Shown here: in pieces, positions 58,115 to 64,000 of the stretch
How positions within the stretch are numbered: position 1 is the first letter of the stretch
Layout of the letters: each line of letters opens with the position of its first letter
NCBI RefSeq assembly: GCF_000143415.4
Contig: NW_003314271.1
Span: 947,150 to 1,011,149 of the forward strand
DNA from: Selaginella moellendorffii
Taxonomy: Eukaryota > Streptophyta > Lycopodiopsida > Selaginellales > Selaginellaceae
DNA length: 64,000 bases
Direction: 5' to 3'
Notes under the pieces: model-generated
Seen by the model: the letters and a program-made list of their open reading frames with translations, nothing else
Database searches by the model: none
Told to the model about the DNA's origin: nothing
Position numbers and translations under genes: made by a program

Positions 58115-59957
58115 TTGGACTCTTGCTCTTCATTACAAATATATTCTTCAACCACAAAAAGATTCTCCAGGCTTGTTGCAAAACCAACTGCTGGAGTCAT
58201 TCCACTGCATATCCAGCCGACACTGAAGCTATCTCGACCTGGAGCACATCTCCATGGCGGTTCCCTTCATGACCTCTGCACTAACATCATCCAAAGAATG
58301 TCTACACACTCCCGTACGTTTCGTATTTGGCGACTGACTGGGGAAAGCACATCCCAAGTGCGCAGATACTAAGAGATTCAGTGTTGATGGTGTGCAACTC
58401 TCAAGGGGCGAATGAGTCTCAATCCCAAGTGATTGAAGGTCCAAAGTCAAAGATTCTGAGGTAGCATCGATGTTCAAGCTCCGAGGCAATGGTATGAAAG
58501 AAAGACAATAAGCACAGAAAGGCATCACACAAATTTTCCCGTGTCTCATCCATCCTTGAAGCAGCCCGTCATAGGCAGTCGATTGACAAGCCGAAAGGAC
58601 CAAGCGACTTGGCCAACTGTCAACGAGAACCAACCGCCATGAAACTTTCCAACGCCAGAGAGACCAAGCGCTTTGGCCATCCCCAGTGAAAGATTGTTAA
58701 CGACAGGCCACAACTAGACGAACGAGACCACGGAACAAGAAAACATAGAAAGCAGTTCAAATGTAACAGTTATGACAGAAAGCAAGGAAATGCAGATTAA
58801 CATTCTCAGCGATTTGAGACAAAGAATGCACCTCAGAACTGTGACGATCGGAAACCTCAAGAGACAGGGGAGAGAGAAGCATTACGTACCACAGGATCGT
58901 GCCCCTCAACAAGCTGTCTCCGCATCGCGAATGGGACAGAACTTATCCCAGGAGACAGTGTCCTGCTCCCGAATCAGGTTCGGGCCTGTGAGTAACAAAA
59001 TAGTTCTCGCAAAGACACTCACAGCATTAAAAGAATAGAAACGAAACGTGAACTGTACCAGTCAAAAGAAATACCGTTTGAGATGAACTCCATTGATTGG
59101 CTTCGGTGGTTTCCTGCCCGTCAACTCTGCTAGCCAATACGAATTAGTGCCAGCACGAGAAAGTACCTGATAAGGACCAATCCAAGAAGGCTGGAACTTG
59201 GCAAAGTGATGCACAGCCGTATCAAGTCGCCACACAGGACGAATTTACGAATATAAGACTGAAAGCGCTGGTTAAACTGCCGCAGCGGTTCTGGTGGTTG
59301 TTGTCCAATGAGATCAAGCTCGTCCTTGCTCTCCAGAACTTCAAACCTCGTCACAAAAAGTTTGGTCAGTGAGTCGAGAAGTCAAGAAAGAAAGACCTAA
59401 CACTTTCCTTTCATCAATGTGTCCAGGGATGATAGCCACTGTGTGCGCATCCAAAGCTCTCGAATTCTGCCCAAGCACTGCTGTCCCAGCCATCGTTTTG
59501 GGTTTTCTCAGTCCAGGACATCACACCCTCCCCCCAGGGGCATCCTGGATGCATGCGAAGCAGAATTTCCTCTCTTCCTACCAAGAAGGACACGACCCCA
59601 AATCACGAACGATCCCCACATCATGACCCATACCTCCCAACCTTGAGCTCGTTCCCGGCGGTAGCAGAAAAGCGACCAGGTGATGCACCAAATGCCTCAT
59701 TTCTTGAAAATGGGGTACAAAAGGAATGCCTGCCCTAAACTCTTTCTCTCTCTAGTACACTCCTTCGTACGTTCTAGAAAGCCAACCAGTCCATAGTTGT
59801 GGGAACACTGCTGTTTAGCTGGTACCTCCGTTTGCTGATGGTAGCAACTGCCATTTCCTACGCTGTTCTTGGGAGTAAAGCTCGATACACTATTAGTACC
59901 ACTCAATGGAATGAACACGATGATAGCTGATCAATCCAAGGAAACTCTGCATCAACA
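58115..59957 (-). mobile_element. gypsy-derived tail of block G, copy D
   Basis: Inverted copy of 7062-9310, with the integrase relic on the minus strand at about 59225-59080 (WIGPYQVLSRAGTNSYWL). It lacks the 350-bp insert of copy A. Its central part is almost identical to copies A and C. Confidence 0.7.
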
Positions 59958-61016
59958 TCACTTCGAATTATAGTTAGCGAAGAGATAGCGGATTATGTCA
60001 AGAGACTCTGCCATTTGTATGCCGGTGTTGGGATCAACCAGATATGGAACCTGTTCTTGACAATGATAATGAAGGGAAAAAATAGACCAAAAGGTTACCT
60101 GTGTTGAACCCGAGATTTGCTTGAGCTTGGAGCAATTAAGTGACCCTTTTCTAGAGGATGTAAGGAAGTTCCAGGTCGCACAGGGCTTCTCTTAGCAACC
60201 TTGCAAACTACCAAAAACTTTTAGAATTCTTTGAAAACAAAGCACTTTACATGGTTGTTCGAGTAGAGCTCAAGTAGCTTCTGTGGAGGATTTGGCAATG
60301 CTCCATTCCACAGTGACATGCCTCCCCCTGCTCGTATTATTTTCGGCACCCAGCCAGTGACTAAAGTGCTGGAACACACTATGATGAAATACCGAAGAGT
60401 TTACACTTCAATAAAACTTCTTACCTTTCTAAAATCCCAAATGTTGGCTTGCTTCTCTCACCATATTCCTGGAACAAGTAGTTGACAATATCGGCTGCCA
60501 GAGGCATTCATGCAAGCTGATTGTGATGGAAAGAAAACGAGAAAGTTACTCACAACTCTCATACATTGACGTGCCGGTGTTTGGATCCAAGAGAAATGGA
60601 AACCTGTCATATTCGATGAGAATTTGTTACAGATAAGAGTGTATCACTTACTGCTCTTTGCCTCCAGATGATTTCACAAACGCACGTTGGACTCGAGATC
60701 CTTTGGGGCACGGATACAACTACACAAAAATTGAAAAAGTTTCCATCTGCAACTTCCACGAGGCACTACCTCGGCAGAAAGATTGTGCTTCTCTCACTCG
60801 TCTACAGAAGGGACAGGCCTCCATATACAAACAAGAAAAATCAACAAACAACTGCAATACGAGAGTTTAAGCTTACTGAATTCGTAGAGCTTGAAGAGCT
60901 CAAGTTGAAGATACGATCTGTGTCTTGACGTTCTCTCCCAAGGCGGCCTTGCCAAGCTTGCAATTCCCCAAGACAGAAGCTGTTTGATGGCAGAAAAAAA
61001 AGATAATTACATACCC
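59958..61016 (-). pseudogene. thioredoxin-fold gene fragment, copy D
   Basis: Inverted copy of the source gene from intron 1 to TGA (59958-59960 on the plus strand). It lacks exons 1-2 and shares the 13-bp exon-4 deletion with copy C, so C and D are the closest pair. The junction at 61016 reads CATATGGGTATGTAATT on the minus strand. Confidence 0.92.
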
Positions 61017-62462
61017 ATATGCCAGTAAAAAAGCTTGAATTCCACATACCTCAGATATAGTGGGAACCAATTCACAAGGTGTGATTCCTCAAGAAATTTG
61101 CAGCTGGATTATGATCCTGTCTTTTGCATACAACAGGCTCATTCTCTCCAGATTGAAAATTCTTCATGATCAGTCTCTTAACTCAACAAGTTCCATGGCA
61201 GGATCCTTTAATGTTTGATTAATTGATTGATTTATTTATTTAATACTTGTTTTTTATTTTCCTTTAATGTTTGGAATGGTTCCAACCACTTATTTGGTTT
61301 TCCATTGGGATTCCAAGGGAACCTTTCCATTGCCTCCTTGTGGATATGGGACCAAAGATCACTTTGAGTACTTTGCAAGTCATATCAAAAGCTAAGAATT
61401 TGCATTTGGCTGTTTGTGGCAGCAATCAAGGTGTGTGTGGTATTGGTTACATTTCAGGAATCATGTTTTGATCAGTAAGACACAAATCCCTAAGCACTAA
61501 AATAGAGTTGAAAGTGTGTCATATGACAATGGATAAAGCGGAAGTTCAACTAATGTAATACATTTGAACTAAAAGTTCCAATTCAGAAAGTTGAGAATGG
61601 GAGTGGAACTCCTAAAGAAGTGTTTGAGGAACAAATACAAAGTGATCGATGAAGCAAGTCTTTAAAACAAGATACAAAAAGAACTAACACATGGCAAATG
61701 TTATAAGACATAGAAGTGTCAAAACCAAGTTTGAGACCTAGTTTGAGATTGAGTTTAGAACTGATTTCAAGTTTGATACCATGTCTGAGATCGAGTCCAA
61801 GATCAAGTCTGAGAAATGGAGGTCGAAACTAGGTTTGAGAGGGAGTCCAAGTTCAAATTCAAATTCGAGACTGAGACTGAAATTAAGACCAAGATTGAGG
61901 CTAAGACTAAAACTGAGACTAAGGCCAAAACTAAATCCAAGGGTGAAAGCTTAAAGAAATTGTCTCCAGACCCTAAGGGGTTTATTAAATCCCTACAAAG
62001 TGGAATTAGTGAGGCTAAAAAAGGTTAGTATGACCAAGGAAGATTACATTTATGTGGTGGAAGATGATATAATTACTAAAGAGTCTAATGCTAGATAAAT
62101 AGGGTTATTTGATGAAGTATTTAATAGCTATGAGAGATTGAATGATCAATGTTCCCAATTCAACTATGAGTGGCACTGCCTTGCATGGATCATCAGAACC
62201 TTGCTCTAGCCACATGGTTAAGGCATTCTAGTGGCAAAAGTTGGGGGAATACCTATGAGACTTACATTGAGTTGCAATGTTTCGAACTATCATCCCAAAG
62301 TTTTAAACTATGGAAAGCAAAAGGAATAATCCTTTTGTTTAGTGACCAAGGGTATGGTTACATGGTGAAGAAGTATCAAAGGTTAGTAAAATTTAGTGGA
62401 TATGCATTCAAGCCCTAAATTAATACTGATGGTGGTGAGCACTACTATGAATAGTGAGTATA
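61017..62462. repeat. right inverted arm, outer part, with LRR relic and KE-rich repeat
   Basis: Inverted homologue of 31649-29572. A plus-strand stretch near 61080-61160 reads GVIPQEICSWIMILSFAYNR, LRR-like. 61740-62000 is the degenerate hexamer repeat encoding a Lys/Glu/Thr-rich frame (61816-62028, ETEIKTKIEAKTKTETKAKT). 61200-61740 and 62040-62460 show no gene. Confidence 0.65.
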
Positions 62463-62856
62463 GTATATATGGTTTTCACAATTTATTCTATGGTGATTTA
62501 CCATAAGATAACCACAAAGTAGAATCTATCCCTTTATATGCCACATGCCACATGTTTGGGGACAATGGACTGGAACTTGAGTTTTAGGGCTTTGGGCCAC
62601 TAAAGGAAGGGATAAAGCTCAACTCTTAAACTTGCAGCTAAAGAGTGAAAGAACTAGAGCACAGAACGACTCTTAAACATTTAGCCTAAAGAGAAAAAGG
62701 ATAAGAACACAGAGTGACATTGGAACAATCTTAGAGCTTATAGCATCCTAATACCAAGACCAGCATATAAAATGGAGCTAAACAAAGTTTGGTGCTATTT
62801 CAGTATACTGATGGCTTAACACGAGGATATAGGTACTCCATCAGCTAACATGGTAT
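62463..62856 (-). repeat. LTR Z 3' fragment
   Basis: Matches the 3' third of the LTR in minus orientation (GTGGTTTTCAC-type end at 62466) and is cut at GGTAT, where a second LTR begins head-on. Confidence 0.75.
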
Positions 62857-64000
62857 TGTTGCGAATATGACTTCGGGTATCGAAAGTTACAAGTCGGCCA
62901 GTCCTTTTGGATATTCTTTCCTTACTACCACAACGGTAGAAGGTCGGTATTGCTGGACCCTTCATTAGTCCCTCTTGTGCTAGTGGAGTTACCTGGGCAT
63001 TTCGAGTGTACTTAGACCGGATGAGCATAAGGACGGAATTCTTACATGTTATTAACTAAGCATAATTAGCCCGATAAGGAGTTCTTGTCTCGTTTTGTCT
63101 TGCACTTGCTAATGACAAGAACCCTCGCGTATTAAGATTAGTCCCTTAATATCACTACATGATAGCTTACCATGTCTGCCAAACACCCTCACTATCATGC
63201 CCTTTGTGTTAGTCTCATTTCGGTCCTAAATACTATTTATGGAAAGCATTTAAATTTGCTCATTTGGCATATCTATGGAAGGTAAAGATTGGCCTGAACA
63301 CAATGGGGTTCATCCCGGGTTCAAATTCACAATTTAGCGCCATTCCATATTTAATAAGTTTCAAACTTGTCCCAAAGATTAACCCCTGATACTAAGGGGG
63401 GCTTGAGGTGAAAGCCCAAAGCATGTGTTCCTCAAAAAAACGGGGGGGGGGGGGGGGGGGTGCTATCGGGGGTTCCAAATGTATAGTAGGGATAATGGGT
63501 AGGTCGGGCATGGCCGACTAACCTGAAGCATAATCTAGCTCCCACTTGCATGCCTATTCTTGTTCTGCGTTTGGTTTGGGTCTAAGCCCAAGTTCCATTC
63601 CATGCTAGCTAGTGGAGTACCCATGTCTTTGCGTTAGGGCACCGGTATGCCGAAATAGCGCTAGACTTCGTTTGGCTCCGTTTTGGGTGCTGGTCCTGGC
63701 AAATGGATGTTCCAAGTTGCTCCGGGCTCCTGTCTCTTTGCTCCTTAGGTTGTATGCTCGAGAGTTGCTCCGTGCTCTGGTTTTGTTGCTCCTTGGCTCC
63801 ATGCTTGAGAGTTTGGCACCGTTCCTTCGTTCAGTGGCCCAAGGCTCTAAACCTCGTGTTCTGCACCACTGTCCTTTGAAACATGGCATATGACATATGG
63901 CATGTGTCATCTGGCATAAAGAGGGCTTAGGTTCTGCTTTGTGGTGTTATCCTATGGTAAATCACCATAGGATAAAGGGTAAAAACCACATACGCTATAG
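62857..64000 (+). repeat. near-complete LTR of element Z, plus orientation
   Basis: Begins TGTTGCGAATATGAC and ends AACCACATACGCTATA at the window edge, about 1.14 kb, the clearest full LTR here. Whether it is solo or the 5' LTR of an element to the right cannot be seen. It contains a run of about 20 G near 63442-63461. Confidence 0.8.

Noticed and set aside
58772-59038. 88-codon frame conserved in all four block-G tails (also 7978-8244, 16994-17260, 33600-33866)
   Set aside because: Conservation follows from recent duplication; it is antisense to the region behind the integrase relic and shows no known domain.
63442-63461. Run of about 20 G in an LTR
   Set aside because: The other LTRs have a short C/G run at this point; the long homopolymer is most likely replication slippage or a sequencing artefact.

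Overview
This is a nuclear plant window. Compact multi-exon genes with introns of about 45-60 bp, an initiator tRNA, plastid-type proteins and large nested retroelements suggest a lycophyte such as Selaginella; that assignment is inference. There are two assembly gaps (30369-30468 and 53383-53775).

Bases 1-7061 are gene-dense: a possible gene start at the left edge, an initiator tRNA-Met, an NTF2-like small protein, plastid aspartate-semialdehyde dehydrogenase (minus strand), the APC7 subunit of the anaphase-promoting complex, and a plastid-targeted protein with two thioredoxin-fold (GST-N-like) domains. Spacers are only 75-160 bp, and the dehydrogenase and APC7 share a divergent promoter.

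From 7062 to the end the window is almost entirely nested mobile DNA. A block made of the 3' part of the thioredoxin-fold gene plus a retroelement tail occurs four times: the source locus at 5868-9310, direct copies at 15017 and 31650, and an inverted copy ending at 61016. An older AT-rich repeat ('X', with inverted ends) occurs in three copies. Each X copy carries, at the same position, an LTR retrotransposon ('Z', LTR about 1.13 kb): a cut-off LTR in copy 1, a solo LTR in copy 2 and a full-length element in copy 3. Copy 2 also holds a Ty3/gypsy chromovirus (22460-27724, TSD CACTC) and a 287-bp MITE. A truncated LINE lies at 12399-15016. The segments 29572-34440 and 58115-62462 are inverted copies of each other, so the right half is a giant imperfect palindrome.

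The most interesting object is a 12.3-kb terminal-inverted-repeat transposon (42226-54553) inserted in the 5' LTR of the full-length Z element. It has 24-bp TIRs, a 5-bp duplication (AATAT) and two divergent multi-exon genes. The plus-strand gene looks like a DDE-type transposase (DUF7869-like core behind tandem TNP1/DUF8039-like domains). The minus-strand gene appears to join a ParB-like domain, a long charged linker and an FCP1/HAD-like phosphatase domain. About twenty copies of a 22-bp palindrome, ATGGCRTG-N6-CAYGCCAT, are scattered through it, several inside its introns. The MITE at 28109-28395 has the same termini and the same palindrome and is probably its non-autonomous partner. Both genes of this copy carry TAG stops and a gap, so it is probably inactive.
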